Below, one piece after another: positions 44,259 through 52,817 of a DNA stretch of 64,000 nt. Origin of the DNA: JAKPUX01 sp964436305. GTDB taxonomy: Bacteria; Zhuqueibacterota; Zhuqueibacteria; Residuimicrobiales; Residuimicrobiaceae. Made by a program: the position numbers and the translations under genes. The DNA is taken from contig CAYTCI010000003.1 in assembly GCA_964436305.1 (NCBI GenBank), positions 1 to 64,000 of the forward strand, given 5' to 3'. How positions within the stretch are numbered: the first letter of the stretch is position 1; every line of letters begins with the position of its first letter. Below the pieces are notes generated by a model. That model was not told where the DNA came from. It was given only the letters and a program-made list of their open reading frames with translations, and ran no database searches.

Positions 44259-45115
44259 CCGGCGGCTGGCGCCGCCTGATCGAGCGGCTCAGCGCCTTTT
44301 GCGCCCTCTCCCGGCCGCTCAATGTTCTGATCGCCGGCCTCTCGATCTTTCTGGCCGGCTCGGTGTGCGGCATCGGATCGGCCTGGCGGCAGCTCTTGCT
44401 GGCCTGTGCAGTCGGAGCGCTGGTCACCGCGGCGGCTAACGGGATCAACGATTATTTCGACCTTGAAATCGACCGGATCAACAAGCCCGCCCGGCCCCTG
44501 CCCGCCGGCCGCATCACCAGGCGGGAAGGGTTGCTTTTCGCCGCCGGTTGTTTTGCCGCCGCGGTGGTTCTGGCTTGCCTGATCCATCCCCTGGCTTTGG
44601 CGGTCACCCTGGGCTCCGGCCTGCTGCTCTACTGGTACAGTGCGTGCCTCAAGCGTACGGTGCTCTGGGGCAACCTGGCGGTGAGTCTGGTGACCGGGCT
44701 GGCCTTTCTCTTTGGCGGCATCGCGGTAGGCCGACTGCAGAACGCCTTGATCCCGGCGGGTTTCAGCTTTCTGATGCACCTCGGCCGTGAGATCATCAAG
44801 GATATGGAGGATGTAGAGGGGGATGCCGCCGGGCAGGCGCGGACGCTGCCGGTGGTTTATGGCCTCCTTCCTGCACGGCGGCTGGCGACAGTGGTGTTGC
44901 TGCTGCTGCTGGCAGTGACCTGGGTGCCCTGGATTCTGGGAATTTACGGCCTCGGCTATCTGTTGATTTTGCTGGCCGGAGTCCATTCGGTGCTGGTGCT
45001 GGTGATCTGGGCGATTTGGCGGCGGCCGGGTCGGGCCACCTGGGGGTGGACGAGCACCTTGCTCAAGAGCGACATGCTGGCCGGGTTGTTGGCCATCTAT
45101 GCCGGGCGCTGGTGA
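44255..45115 (+). CDS. UbiA-family prenyltransferase, (di)geranylgeranylglyceryl-phosphate-synthase-like
   Basis: A 286-residue membrane protein with eight or nine TM helices. The first Asp motif NGINDYFDLEIDRINKPARP continues as LPAGRI, the form typical of the archaeal-lipid and chlorophyll-type UbiA branch rather than MenA. The second is GREIIKDMEDVEGDAAGQ, followed by RTLPVVYG. A UbiA enzyme of this branch transfers a prenyl chain to a lipid or quinone head group. The substrate here is open: DGGGP-type lipid, quinone or another. TTG 44255 overlaps the GWxTD stop as TTGA, with GGAAG 11 nt upstream; TTG 44228 is possible. It is distinct from menA at 30.4 kb. Confidence 0.82.
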   Translation: MTGGWRRLIERLSAFCALSRPLNVLIAGLSIFLAGSVCGIGSAWRQLLLACAVGALVTAAANGINDYFDLEIDRINKPARPLPAGRITRREGLLFAAGCFAAAVVLACLIHPLALAVTLGSGLLLYWYSACLKRTVLWGNLAVSLVTGLAFLFGGIAVGRLQNALIPAGFSFLMHLGREIIKDMEDVEGDAAGQARTLPVVYGLLPARRLATVVLLLLLAVTWVPWILGIYGLGYLLILLAGVHSVLVLVIWAIWRRPGRATWGWTSTLLKSDMLAGLLAIYAGRW

Positions 45116-45125
45116 AGGAGTAACC

Positions 45126-45578
45126 ATGCGGGCACTGTTGCAGCGGGTCACCCATTCGCGGGTCAGGGTGGGGGACGATGTGATCGGTGAGATCGGCAGC
45201 GGCTTGACCATCCTTCTGGGTATCGGCAGCGAGGACACGCCGCAGATCGCCGAGCGGATGGCGGACAAAATCGCGCATCTGCGGATCTTTGCCGATGCCG
45301 CGGGCAAGACCAATCTTTCGGCGGCCGAGACCCATGCGGAGATGCTGGTCATCTCCCAGTTTACGCTCTACGCCGACCTGCGGCGCGGACGGCGGCCGGG
45401 TTTTTCCTATGCGGCGCGTCCCGAGCTCGCGGAACCGCTCTATGAGGTTTTCGTCGCCGCATTGACCCGGTGGGGCTTCAGGACCGCCAGGGGCCGGTTC
45501 GGCGCCGACATGGTGGTGGAACTGGCCAATGACGGTCCCTTTACCCTGCTGCTTGACAGCAATGAATTTTCGGTCTGA
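45126..45578 (+). CDS. dtd: D-aminoacyl-tRNA deacylase
   Basis: A 150-residue DTD-family protein that hydrolyses D-aminoacyl-tRNAs (and mischarged glycyl-tRNA). Signatures: MRALLQRVTHSRVRV, VISQFTLYADLRRGRRPGF and the cross-subunit Gly-cisPro in ELANDGPFTLLLDS (the usual NDGPVT reads NDGPFT). The ATG at 45126 follows GAAGGAG, which overlaps the prenyltransferase stop; an in-frame upstream start adds nine non-conserved residues. Confidence 0.95.
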   Translation: MRALLQRVTHSRVRVGDDVIGEIGSGLTILLGIGSEDTPQIAERMADKIAHLRIFADAAGKTNLSAAETHAEMLVISQFTLYADLRRGRRPGFSYAARPELAEPLYEVFVAALTRWGFRTARGRFGADMVVELANDGPFTLLLDSNEFSV

Positions 45579-45580
45579 TC

Positions 45581-46174
45581 ATGTCCCTTGAAAACCATCT
45601 CCCCCATCGTCCCTGCTATCTGGCTTCGCAATCGCCGCGGCGCAAACAGCTGCTGCAACTGATCGGCCTGAAATTTCACGTCCTCCCCAGCAGTGTGGAC
45701 GAATCGGCGTGCACCGAAACCGATCCCGCCCGGCATGTGCAGACCCTCGCTTTGGCCAAGGCCGAGGAGGTCGGGCGCCGGGTGGAGCTGGGTCTGATCG
45801 TCGGCGCCGATACCATCGTCGTGCTCGACGATCAGATTCTCGGTAAACCCGCCGATGAGGAGGAGGCGGTCAGCATGCTTCGGCGCCTGAGCGGGCGCAC
45901 GCATCAGGTCTATACCGGATTCGCCATTCACTACCAGCCGGAGGGAGAGAGTATCACCGGTTATGAAGTGACCAATGTGCATTTTCGCGCGCTCGAGGAA
46001 TGGGAGATCCGCAGTTATGTCGATTCGGGCGGCCCCATGGACAAAGCCGGCGCCTATGGCATTCAGGATCAGAGTGCCCTCTTCGCCGACCGGATCGAGG
46101 GATGTTTTTATAACGTGGTCGGTTTTCCACTGACCCGTTTTTATTTGACCTTGCTTAATTTTAACAAAGAGTAG
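45581..46174 (+). CDS. maf: Maf-family nucleotide pyrophosphatase
   Basis: A 197-residue Maf protein, a house-cleaning NTP pyrophosphatase (dTTP/UTP or m7GTP type). Blocks: LASQSPRRKQLLQLIG, SSVDESACTETDP, LIVGADTIVVLDDQILGKP, SGRTHQVYTGFAI and GPMDKAGAYGIQDQSALF, followed by IEGCFYNVVGFPL. DEEEAVSML is also typical. Two bases separate it from dtd, and rodZ follows after 4. Confidence 0.95.
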   Translation: MSLENHLPHRPCYLASQSPRRKQLLQLIGLKFHVLPSSVDESACTETDPARHVQTLALAKAEEVGRRVELGLIVGADTIVVLDDQILGKPADEEEAVSMLRRLSGRTHQVYTGFAIHYQPEGESITGYEVTNVHFRALEEWEIRSYVDSGGPMDKAGAYGIQDQSALFADRIEGCFYNVVGFPLTRFYLTLLNFNKE

Positions 46175-46178
46175 GCCT

Positions 46179-47051
46179 GTGAACGAAGAATTGAAATCCC
46201 TGGGTGAGGAAATCGCCCGGCAGCGCCTGGAGAAGGGGCTGACCATCCCGCAGCTTTCCGCCCGAACCAAGATCGCTGAAGGCTATCTGGAGAAACTGGA
46301 ACAGGGCGATTTCGCCTTTTTGCCGGTCGTCTATATCCGGGCTTTCATCCGTGCGGTGGCCAGTGAAATCGGACTGGACCCGGAGGTGATGATGCGACGG
46401 TTTGCCGGTGTCCAGGGCGCGGCCGCCCCCGGCAGCACGGCAGGGGCGGCGGCGGTGCCCTCCGTACCCGACAAGTCCTTCACCCCGCCGGCGGAAAAGA
46501 GCCTGCGGCTTGAACCGGAGGAGCGGGGTGAGACCGATGATACCGGCTGGTTCAAAAGCCCCTTCACTCTGGGACTCATGCTGCTGGTGCTGCTGGCGTT
46601 GCTCTATCTCTTCTTTGGCCGAAAACCGGCTGTGGAGCCCAATCCGATGGAGACCGGGATTTCCGTGGTCGCCCCGCCGGTGGAGAATCCGCCTTTGCGG
46701 GACGCTCCGCTGGTGCCCGTGGACGAGCATAACAAGGTGGACAGCACTGCCATCTCGCGCTTGACCCTGACACTCAAGTCGGAGGAGACCGCCTGGGTTC
46801 GCATTGTCTACCAGGACAGTCTGGTCGAGGAGGGGGTCTTTTCGGAGGGATTGAGCCGCTCCTGGATCAGCCCGGAAAAATTCTACCTCAAGATCGGCAA
46901 TGCCGGCGGGATCCGTCTTGCCCTCGACGGCCAGGATCTCGGGTATCCGGGCAAGAAGGGTCAGGTGGTCACCATCGTCGTCAGCAAAGAGGGGGTTGCT
47001 GCACTGGATCCCGCCCAGGCGCCCCCGCTGCTCACCCAGATGCGGCCCTGA
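46179..47051 (+). CDS. rodZ: RodZ-like HTH membrane protein
   Basis: A 290-residue protein. Residues about 5-75 form an HTH_25/XRE domain (GEEIARQRLEKGLTIPQLSA, KIAEGYLEKLEQGDFAFLP, VYIRAFIRAVASEIGLDP). A low-complexity linker and a single TM (TLGLMLLVLLALLYLFF) follow, then a periplasmic DUF4115-like domain (LTLTLKSEETAWVRIVYQDS, KFYLKIGNAGGIRLALDGQ). RodZ links MreB to the elongasome. The start is GTG at 46179. A peptidoglycan-recycling ligase (mpl) follows. Confidence 0.88.
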   Translation: MNEELKSLGEEIARQRLEKGLTIPQLSARTKIAEGYLEKLEQGDFAFLPVVYIRAFIRAVASEIGLDPEVMMRRFAGVQGAAAPGSTAGAAAVPSVPDKSFTPPAEKSLRLEPEERGETDDTGWFKSPFTLGLMLLVLLALLYLFFGRKPAVEPNPMETGISVVAPPVENPPLRDAPLVPVDEHNKVDSTAISRLTLTLKSEETAWVRIVYQDSLVEEGVFSEGLSRSWISPEKFYLKIGNAGGIRLALDGQDLGYPGKKGQVVTIVVSKEGVAALDPAQAPPLLTQMRP

Positions 47052-47063
47052 GGCGTGACCCGT

Positions 47064-48485
47064 ATGATGACCGACAAACCGCAGCGTATCTATTTTCTCG
47101 CCATCTGTGGCACGGCGATGGCCTCCCTGGCGGCGATGCTCCGGCGCAAGGGGCACACGGTCTATGGCTCGGACAGCGGCGTCTACCCGCCGATGAGCGA
47201 TTTTCTCGCCGAGCAGGGGATTGAGGCCCTCTCGGGTTTTGATCCGGCCCATCTCGATCCCGCCCCCGATCTGGTCGTGGTGGGCAATGTCATCTCACGC
47301 GGCAATGTCGAGATCGAGGAGATCCTCGACCGCCGCATTCCCTATATCTCGCTGCCGGAGGCTCTGCGCGAATTCTGCATCCGCGGGCACCGCTCGATCG
47401 TGGTCACCGGCACCCATGGCAAGACGACCACCACTGCCCTGATCGCCTGGATCTTTGAGTATGCCAGGCGCGATCCCAATTTTCTCATCGGCGGCATCCC
47501 CAACAATTTCGGCCGTGGTTTTCAGGTCGGCCGGGGCGAGGAGATCATCCTGGAGGGGGATGAGTACGACTCAGCCTACTTCGACAAGGCCGCCAAGTTT
47601 CTGCGCTACCTCCCGGACGTCGGCATCATCAACCATATCGAGTTCGATCATGCCGATATCTATAACAACCTGGAGGAGATCCTGGTCGCTTTCCGCCGCT
47701 TCGTCAATCTGATCCCGCGCAGCGGCCTGCTGGTCAGTTGTGCCGATTACGAGACGGTGCGCGGTGTCAGCAGGCGGGCTTTTTGTCCGGTCGAGAGCTT
47801 CGGATTCTCGGCTGAGGCTTTGTGGCAGCCGCGCGATCTGGTGGTGACGGAGAGAGGCATGCGGTTCACCGTCCTGCGCGGCGGCGAGGCGCTGGGCGAG
47901 GTGGAGGTCGATCTCCTCGGGGACCATAATGTGCGTAACGTGCTGGCGGCGATCGCTGTGGCGCGCCACCGCGGGATCGCCTTCCCGGCCATTCAGGCCG
48001 CACTGAAAGAGTTTGCCGGCATCCGTCGACGGCTCGAGTTCAAGGGGGAGGCCGGTGGAGTCGCGGTCTATGATGATTTTGGTCACCATCCCACCGCCAT
48101 CCTCGAGACCTTGCGGGGTTTCCGCCGCCGCCATCCGGGGAAGCGGATCTGGGCACTCTTTGAACCGCGTTCCGCAACGACCCGGCGCTCCGTCTTTCAG
48201 CGTGAGATGGCCGCGGCCTTTGCCGAGGCTGATGCCGCCCTGATCGCCCCTGTCGATCGTCCCGATAAAGCCCCGGAAGGGCAGCGCTTTTCAACCGAGA
48301 CCCTGGCTGCCGATCTGCGCCAAAGGGGGCGCGAGGCCGCGGCGGTGGCGTCGGTCGATGAGATGCTTGTTTATCTCCTCCGCCAGTTGCGGCCGGGGGA
48401 TGTGGTTATCTCGTTCAGCAACGGACCCTTTGGCAACATTCATGACCGCTTGTTGACAGCATTGCAGGAAAAGACGATTCCATAA
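47064..48485 (+). CDS. mpl: UDP-N-acetylmuramate:L-alanyl-gamma-D-glutamyl-meso-diaminopimelate ligase
   Basis: A Mur-ligase of 473 residues. The N-terminal Rossmann block IYFLAICGTAMASLAAMLRR is that of Mpl (MurC has IGIGG). The ATP loop VVTGTHGKTTTT is near 114-125. GIPNNFGRGFQ and EGDEYDSAYFDKAAKFLRY are diagnostic of Mpl versus MurC, as is VYDDFGHHPTAI. It attaches recycled tripeptide to UDP-MurNAc. ATG 47064 is 10 nt from GAGG at 47050-47053; ATG 47067 and GTG 47055 are alternatives. Confidence 0.94.
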   Translation: MMTDKPQRIYFLAICGTAMASLAAMLRRKGHTVYGSDSGVYPPMSDFLAEQGIEALSGFDPAHLDPAPDLVVVGNVISRGNVEIEEILDRRIPYISLPEALREFCIRGHRSIVVTGTHGKTTTTALIAWIFEYARRDPNFLIGGIPNNFGRGFQVGRGEEIILEGDEYDSAYFDKAAKFLRYLPDVGIINHIEFDHADIYNNLEEILVAFRRFVNLIPRSGLLVSCADYETVRGVSRRAFCPVESFGFSAEALWQPRDLVVTERGMRFTVLRGGEALGEVEVDLLGDHNVRNVLAAIAVARHRGIAFPAIQAALKEFAGIRRRLEFKGEAGGVAVYDDFGHHPTAILETLRGFRRRHPGKRIWALFEPRSATTRRSVFQREMAAAFAEADAALIAPVDRPDKAPEGQRFSTETLAADLRQRGREAAAVASVDEMLVYLLRQLRPGDVVISFSNGPFGNIHDRLLTALQEKTIP

Positions 48486-48504
48486 AGGTGAGAGGTCGTA
48501 CTAC

Positions 48505-48969
48505 ATGGATAGAAGAAACAGAACTCCCCGCGAAGAGCCAAGTCCCAAAGTGATTGAACTGGTGCGACAGGTCGAAAATGACCTGATGGATGCACTCGCT
48601 CCGGTAAGTCTGACCCAACTCGACGCCAGCGAACGACGCCAGGTGCATCGCCATTTCGATCGCAGTACGGAATATGCCACCAAGACCTACAAGATCAGCG
48701 AAAACGAATACGAGCTGCGGGTCTATCCGGTCGGGAATCTTCGCCGGCTTGCCGAACGCGGGGCTGAACAGGCGATCAAAACCGGGCAGAAGGTGCCCTT
48801 GCCGCCCATGAGCAGCTATGAGCGCTTCATCGTCCACGAGGTGCTCAAGCAGAACGATGCGGTGAAGAGCGTCAGCCATGGCGAGGGGGCAGAACGTCAC
48901 ATCGAGATCGAGCCGGAGCTCTACGGGCGCAGCCTGAAAAAGATGATCAAAAAGATCAAGCTGATCTGA
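48505..48969 (+). CDS. R3H-domain nucleic-acid-binding protein (Jag-like C-terminus)
   Basis: A 154-residue acidic/basic soluble protein. The C-terminal 60 residues form an R3H domain: PPMSSYERFIVHEVLKQNDA followed by VKSVSHGEGAERHIEI, matching the ERR-x-IH ... S-x-GEG-x2-R pattern of Jag/EloR proteins. The KH and Jag-N domains of Jag are missing. R3H domains bind single-stranded nucleic acid. It lies 19 nt after mpl and ends 9 nt from the convergent PHP gene. Confidence 0.8.
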   Translation: MDRRNRTPREEPSPKVIELVRQVENDLMDALAPVSLTQLDASERRQVHRHFDRSTEYATKTYKISENEYELRVYPVGNLRRLAERGAEQAIKTGQKVPLPPMSSYERFIVHEVLKQNDAVKSVSHGEGAERHIEIEPELYGRSLKKMIKKIKLI

Positions 48970-48971
48970 AG

Positions 48972-48988
48972 CCGGGCATCACGCCCGG
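48972..48988. terminator. Short convergent hairpin between the R3H gene and the PHP gene
   Basis: CCGGGC (48972-48977) pairs with GCCCGG (48983-48988), loop ATCAC, lying over the stop codon of the PHP gene. No T-run, so only a weak bidirectional terminator candidate. Confidence 0.3.
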
Positions 48989-50616
48989 GACAAGAAGAGG
49001 GGATTGGTGAAGCAGCGGTGGAGGATGCCATCGCGCCGGCTGCTCACCTCGAGGCGGAGATAGCCGCGCGCGGGAAGCGCCGGGGCGGCCTCCTGCCATT
49101 CGAACAGCCAGGAACCCGCGGTCGCAATCGGAAGCGACCGGCGGGTTTCTTTTTTTTCTGCTGTATCGCCGATGCATAAAGTCATGCTTTCGAGTGGGCC
49201 GAAGGTGGCGGTCGATTCCGCCCGGACGGACCAGGCGAGCGGCGGCATGGTGCAGGTATCGCCGAGCGTGAGGACCGCACCTTCGCGGGTGGTGAGTTCG
49301 AGCCAGGCAGCGGGGCCGCTGGTGACCAGGCAGCGGCCATCCTTCAGGGCCTGCAGCAAGGCTGCCGGCGTCAGCCGCCCGGCTGGACGCACGATTCCGG
49401 TACGGACCTGGCCGAAAAGATGTTCCTCCTTCTCCTTTAGGGCGAGATGGGGAAAGGCGATCTGACGCCACCGTCCCCAATCGCCGTGGGCGTCATTGCC
49501 GCCGATCAGGACCGGGCGCCGGCCGGAGAGCAGCAGGCGCCGCCAGACGGCCAGGCCCCGTTCGAGGCTGACGTCTTGGAGGCTGTTCCACATCTGCACG
49601 CCATCGAGGCGGGGATGCGCGTAATCCGCGGCGCGCCAGTGATCGCGACCGAGCAGGAGGCGCTGCAGCCGCGGCGGGCGCGACTCGGCGTGGCCGGCGA
49701 AAGCGAGGCTGGTATCCTGCAGCCGCTCCAGCACCTCGGCGATCCGCCACTGCGGGCGGCAGCGCAGCCAGTGCTCCGCCGAGTCACCCCAGCCGGCGAA
49801 GAATTCGGGTTCGTTGAGCAGCAGAAAATGGATGTTTCGACCGCGGCTGTTGCCGGCGGAGAGTTCCTCCCCCGCAAGGATGACCGGCTGCCGGCCTGCC
49901 TCGTTCCATCCCCGGGTAAACTCCAGCAGCCAGCGCCACTTGCCCAGCGCCGCATCCCTCTGCAGGTAGTCATCCCACAGATCGTCGAGATCGTAGGAAT
50001 GGTCGGTCACCGCGAAAAAGTCGAGCCCCATGGCCGTCGCAGCGGCCGCCGCTGCTTCGGGCGGGGCGCCGAATTCGACCTGGTCAGCGGTGAGGTGGCT
50101 GTGGTAGTGGAGGTCGCCAAAGCACCAGCGGCCGGTGCCGGGCAGCTCCGCGGCATCATGCCAGAGCTGCAAGGGGGCATGACGGAGCGTGGGATAGTTG
50201 TCGACGCGAACCTGGCGCAATCGCCCCGCCTGCCGGCAAAGGAGCATCGGCGTGACCTGCAGGGCCCCATGGACCGGCGGGAGCGGCAGCGGAAAGGTGC
50301 GCCACCAGAGGGATTGGCCGACCCTTTCGCCGCCCAGGGGGATCGACTCGCTGCGGAGGATATCCTTCCCGCGGGTCATGACGATCCGGATTTCGAGCAG
50401 TTCGACGGGATAGCGGTCGGCATCCTTGATCAGCAGCAGCAAGGGCAGCTCGCGGCCGGGGGCGAGACGATGCGGGAGATCGAAAAGGATTTCGGCGCGC
50501 CGGCGGAAATAGCGGCTGGGCAGCCGGCCGATCCGGTAATGGGTCTCGACGTAAAGCAGAAAGCCGGTCAGCAGGGTGCCGGCCAGGGTGTGGGGAAGGC
50601 TGGCTGGCAGGATCAC
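48979..50616 (-). CDS. PHP-domain metal-dependent hydrolase, CehA/McbA-like, last gene of the glycan cluster
   Basis: A 545-residue protein. It starts with a hydrophobic segment (LAGTLLTGFLLYVE) and about 150 residues of beta-rich sequence. The PHP domain opens with WCFGDLHYHSHLTADQVEFG (metal-binding His/Asp), continues with LDFFAVTDHSYDL and closes with a late GGNDAHGDWGRW. A C-terminal beta-domain follows. CehA/McbA-type PHP proteins hydrolyse phosphoester or ester bonds; other PHP enzymes act as tyrosine phosphatases in capsule control. The start is GTG at 50616, overlapping the upstream radical-SAM stop as GTGA, so it belongs to the same operon. Confidence 0.8.
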   Translation of the reverse strand: MILPASLPHTLAGTLLTGFLLYVETHYRIGRLPSRYFRRRAEILFDLPHRLAPGRELPLLLLIKDADRYPVELLEIRIVMTRGKDILRSESIPLGGERVGQSLWWRTFPLPLPPVHGALQVTPMLLCRQAGRLRQVRVDNYPTLRHAPLQLWHDAAELPGTGRWCFGDLHYHSHLTADQVEFGAPPEAAAAAATAMGLDFFAVTDHSYDLDDLWDDYLQRDAALGKWRWLLEFTRGWNEAGRQPVILAGEELSAGNSRGRNIHFLLLNEPEFFAGWGDSAEHWLRCRPQWRIAEVLERLQDTSLAFAGHAESRPPRLQRLLLGRDHWRAADYAHPRLDGVQMWNSLQDVSLERGLAVWRRLLLSGRRPVLIGGNDAHGDWGRWRQIAFPHLALKEKEEHLFGQVRTGIVRPAGRLTPAALLQALKDGRCLVTSGPAAWLELTTREGAVLTLGDTCTMPPLAWSVRAESTATFGPLESMTLCIGDTAEKKETRRSLPIATAGSWLFEWQEAAPALPARGYLRLEVSSRRDGILHRCFTNPLFLSRA

Positions 50617-51665
50617 GGCGCCTCCCGGGCGAACGTGCCGGCTCCCTGGAGTTCAGCCAGGATTTCAGCGGCGGGGCGCAAGTCGGTCCGCCGTGCGGCG
50701 TGCGGCAGAGCGGGGCGCAGATATTTATCGAAACTGTATTTGGCCTTGGCGGTCAGGCTTTGCAGAAAGAAGCGGTCGAAGCGGTAGGTGAAGGAGGGGT
50801 CGAAATAGCAGTTCAGGGTGCATCCTTCACATACGGGCCGGCGTCCCTGCAGGGCGCGCTGTTGGCTGACCTCTGCTCCGCGCCAGACCTGCTCAAGCCC
50901 CGTCTCCAGCGGAATTCGTATGGCTTCCCGATGATAACACGGAAGGATCAGCTCGTTTTGCGGCGAGATCACCACAACGCCGTCGACCACACGGCAACGC
51001 GAGGCAGCCGTGCGGTTGCCGCCCTGGCGGCGCAACCGGTGCAGAGCGCGGTTAAGGTAAACGAAGGGTTGATTCGCGAAGGATTCGATCAACGCGAGAT
51101 CCGCGGGCATCAGCTCGTGGTGCTGCCGGTGCGAAAAGACCGGATTGACGATGAGGATCAGCCGCAGGCGCTGGCAGAATTCCACCAGGCGGGGAAGATG
51201 GGACAGGGTCTCGGCGCGCGCGGTGAAGAGGATGTCCGGTTTTTCGCCAAAGTGACGGGCCCGGTCGATGCTGGTCATCACCGCCTCGAAGCAAGCAACC
51301 CCGCGCAGCCGGTCGTGATCGCCGGCCGAGGCGGCGTCCAGTGAGAAATGAAGAAAATCGACCTGCCCGGCGAGTTCGGCGGCGCGTTCCGGGTAGAGCA
51401 GGGTATTGGTGGTCAGGGTGGTGCGCAGTCCGGCGGTGCGGGCCAGCCGGAGCATCTGCGGCAGATCGGGGTGCAGCAAGGGCTCGCCGCCGGTGAAATC
51501 GACGAAGCGCAGCCCGAGGCGTGCCGCGGCGGCGAGATTGCGCGCCACATCACTCCGCTGCGCGGGCGATCCTGCGGGCTGGCGCCAGATGTCGCAGATG
51601 GTGCAGCGGCTGTTGCAGCGCTCCGTGATATAATAATGCAGCAGCAGCGGAGGCAGCCAGGACAT
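50613..51665 (-). CDS. Radical SAM enzyme with C-terminal cysteine cluster (SPASM/twitch-like), glycan-cluster enzyme 1
   Basis: A 350-residue radical-SAM protein. The cluster motif is CNSRCTIC (Cys17, 21, 24) right after LLLHYYITER, followed by the GGEPLLHPDL block, the SAM-binding Gly-Gly-Glu-Pro motif. The C-terminal region carries SRCRVVDG, LPCYH and CEGCTLNC, five cysteines in SPASM-like order, so a second Fe-S cluster is likely. ATG 51665 has GGGAGGAA in front and begins the conserved part. It follows the GT2 gene by 14 nt and overlaps the PHP gene by 4 nt. The substrate is unknown; genomic setting suggests a sugar- or lipid-linked intermediate. Confidence 0.85.
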   Translation of the reverse strand: MSWLPPLLLHYYITERCNSRCTICDIWRQPAGSPAQRSDVARNLAAAARLGLRFVDFTGGEPLLHPDLPQMLRLARTAGLRTTLTTNTLLYPERAAELAGQVDFLHFSLDAASAGDHDRLRGVACFEAVMTSIDRARHFGEKPDILFTARAETLSHLPRLVEFCQRLRLILIVNPVFSHRQHHELMPADLALIESFANQPFVYLNRALHRLRRQGGNRTAASRCRVVDGVVVISPQNELILPCYHREAIRIPLETGLEQVWRGAEVSQQRALQGRRPVCEGCTLNCYFDPSFTYRFDRFFLQSLTAKAKYSFDKYLRPALPHAARRTDLRPAAEILAELQGAGTFAREAP

Positions 51666-51679
51666 GGTTCCTCCCGGGG

Positions 51680-52816
51680 TCAGGTCTGCATGGCCCGGCC
51701 GGGGTGCGCCGGGTAGTTCTGATCTTTCCAGCGGATGCGCCGGTCGAAGAGCAGCAGCGGCGGCAGGATCAGACTGTAGGCGAAATAAAAGAGTTCGAAT
51801 GCGGGAAAATGGCGCAGCAGCGCACTCTGGCCGGTCTGGCGAGTCATCTTGCGGCACAGAACCCAGTCGCAGGCCCAGAGGATCATGAGCGCCAGCAGGC
51901 CGGCCGGCTTTCCGCACACCAGCACCGCCAGGGTGGCGAGGTGACAGCCATAGCTGATCGCCATCAACAGCTTGCCGAAGGGTCGCACCTGGCGGATGCC
52001 AAGCGCCCAGCGGCGGCGCTGGTAATAGAAGGCGGGCAGTGTGGTCACCGGCAGACTGGTGACTGCCGCACCCTGTGCGGTGGTGATGCGCACCTGCCAC
52101 GGACTGGAACGCGAGATCGCATCGAGGAGGGCGAAATCCTCGATGAGACTGGGGCCAAGGGCCGGATAGCCGCCGACCGCGAGATAGGCACTGCGGCGGA
52201 AGGCCATGTTATTCCCCATCCAGCTGAGTGGCTTGCCGAGGCGGATCGCGGCGGCTGCGATGCCGAGGAGGTAGAGTCCATCCAGGGCCTGGACGGCTGC
52301 GAATATGGGGCGGCGGCCGATCCGGGGATCCAGCAGGGTCAGGCCGCCGACCAGACCAGCCTCAGGCGTAAAGGCGGCGAGCAGCTGACGAATCCAGCCT
52401 GGCGGGACCTGGCAATCTGCATCGGTGACGAAGAGAACCTCGCCGCGGCTCTCACAGATGCCGGCATAGACAGCGCCGGCCTTGCCCGGCAGTGTTTTTT
52501 CACCGCGGGCCAGATAGAGTGCTCGTACCTGCGGATGGGCCGTACAGAAGGCCTGCAGCAGCCGGTCTGAGCCGTCGCTCGAATCGTCGTCGATGAAAAA
52601 GATCTCGAGTTTGTCGGCCGGATAGTCAAGGGCGACGAGCGAGTCAAGGCAGGCGGCCAGGTGCGGCGCTTCATTGCGGATGGCGATGATCACGCTCACC
52701 AGTGGCTCCCAGGGCGGCTGCTCCGCATCCCCGGCGAAGAGGCCCTCCAGCTGGCGGCTCAAGACGACCACCATCGCGGCATAGAGGCCGCAGAGGATGA
52801 GCAGCAGGACCGACAA
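51680..52816 (-). CDS. Membrane GT2 glycosyltransferase (GT2-1)
   Basis: A 378-residue protein: one N-terminal TM helix (LLLILCGLYAAMVVVL), a GT-A domain, then two to three C-terminal TM helices. Catalytic elements: VSVIIAIRNEAPHL, IDDDSSDGSD, VTDADCQVPPGW, the acid IEDFALL and the QRRRW motif in YYQRRRWALG, as in processive GT2 enzymes. The start is TTG at 52816, 6-9 nt after GGAAGGAAA and one base after the DUF3108 stop; there is no ATG in position. It probably extends a lipid-linked sugar at the cytoplasmic face. The acceptor is unknown. Confidence 0.88.
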   Translation of the reverse strand: MSVLLLILCGLYAAMVVVLSRQLEGLFAGDAEQPPWEPLVSVIIAIRNEAPHLAACLDSLVALDYPADKLEIFFIDDDSSDGSDRLLQAFCTAHPQVRALYLARGEKTLPGKAGAVYAGICESRGEVLFVTDADCQVPPGWIRQLLAAFTPEAGLVGGLTLLDPRIGRRPIFAAVQALDGLYLLGIAAAAIRLGKPLSWMGNNMAFRRSAYLAVGGYPALGPSLIEDFALLDAISRSSPWQVRITTAQGAAVTSLPVTTLPAFYYQRRRWALGIRQVRPFGKLLMAISYGCHLATLAVLVCGKPAGLLALMILWACDWVLCRKMTRQTGQSALLRHFPAFELFYFAYSLILPPLLLFDRRIRWKDQNYPAHPGRAMQT

Positions 52817-52817
52817 A

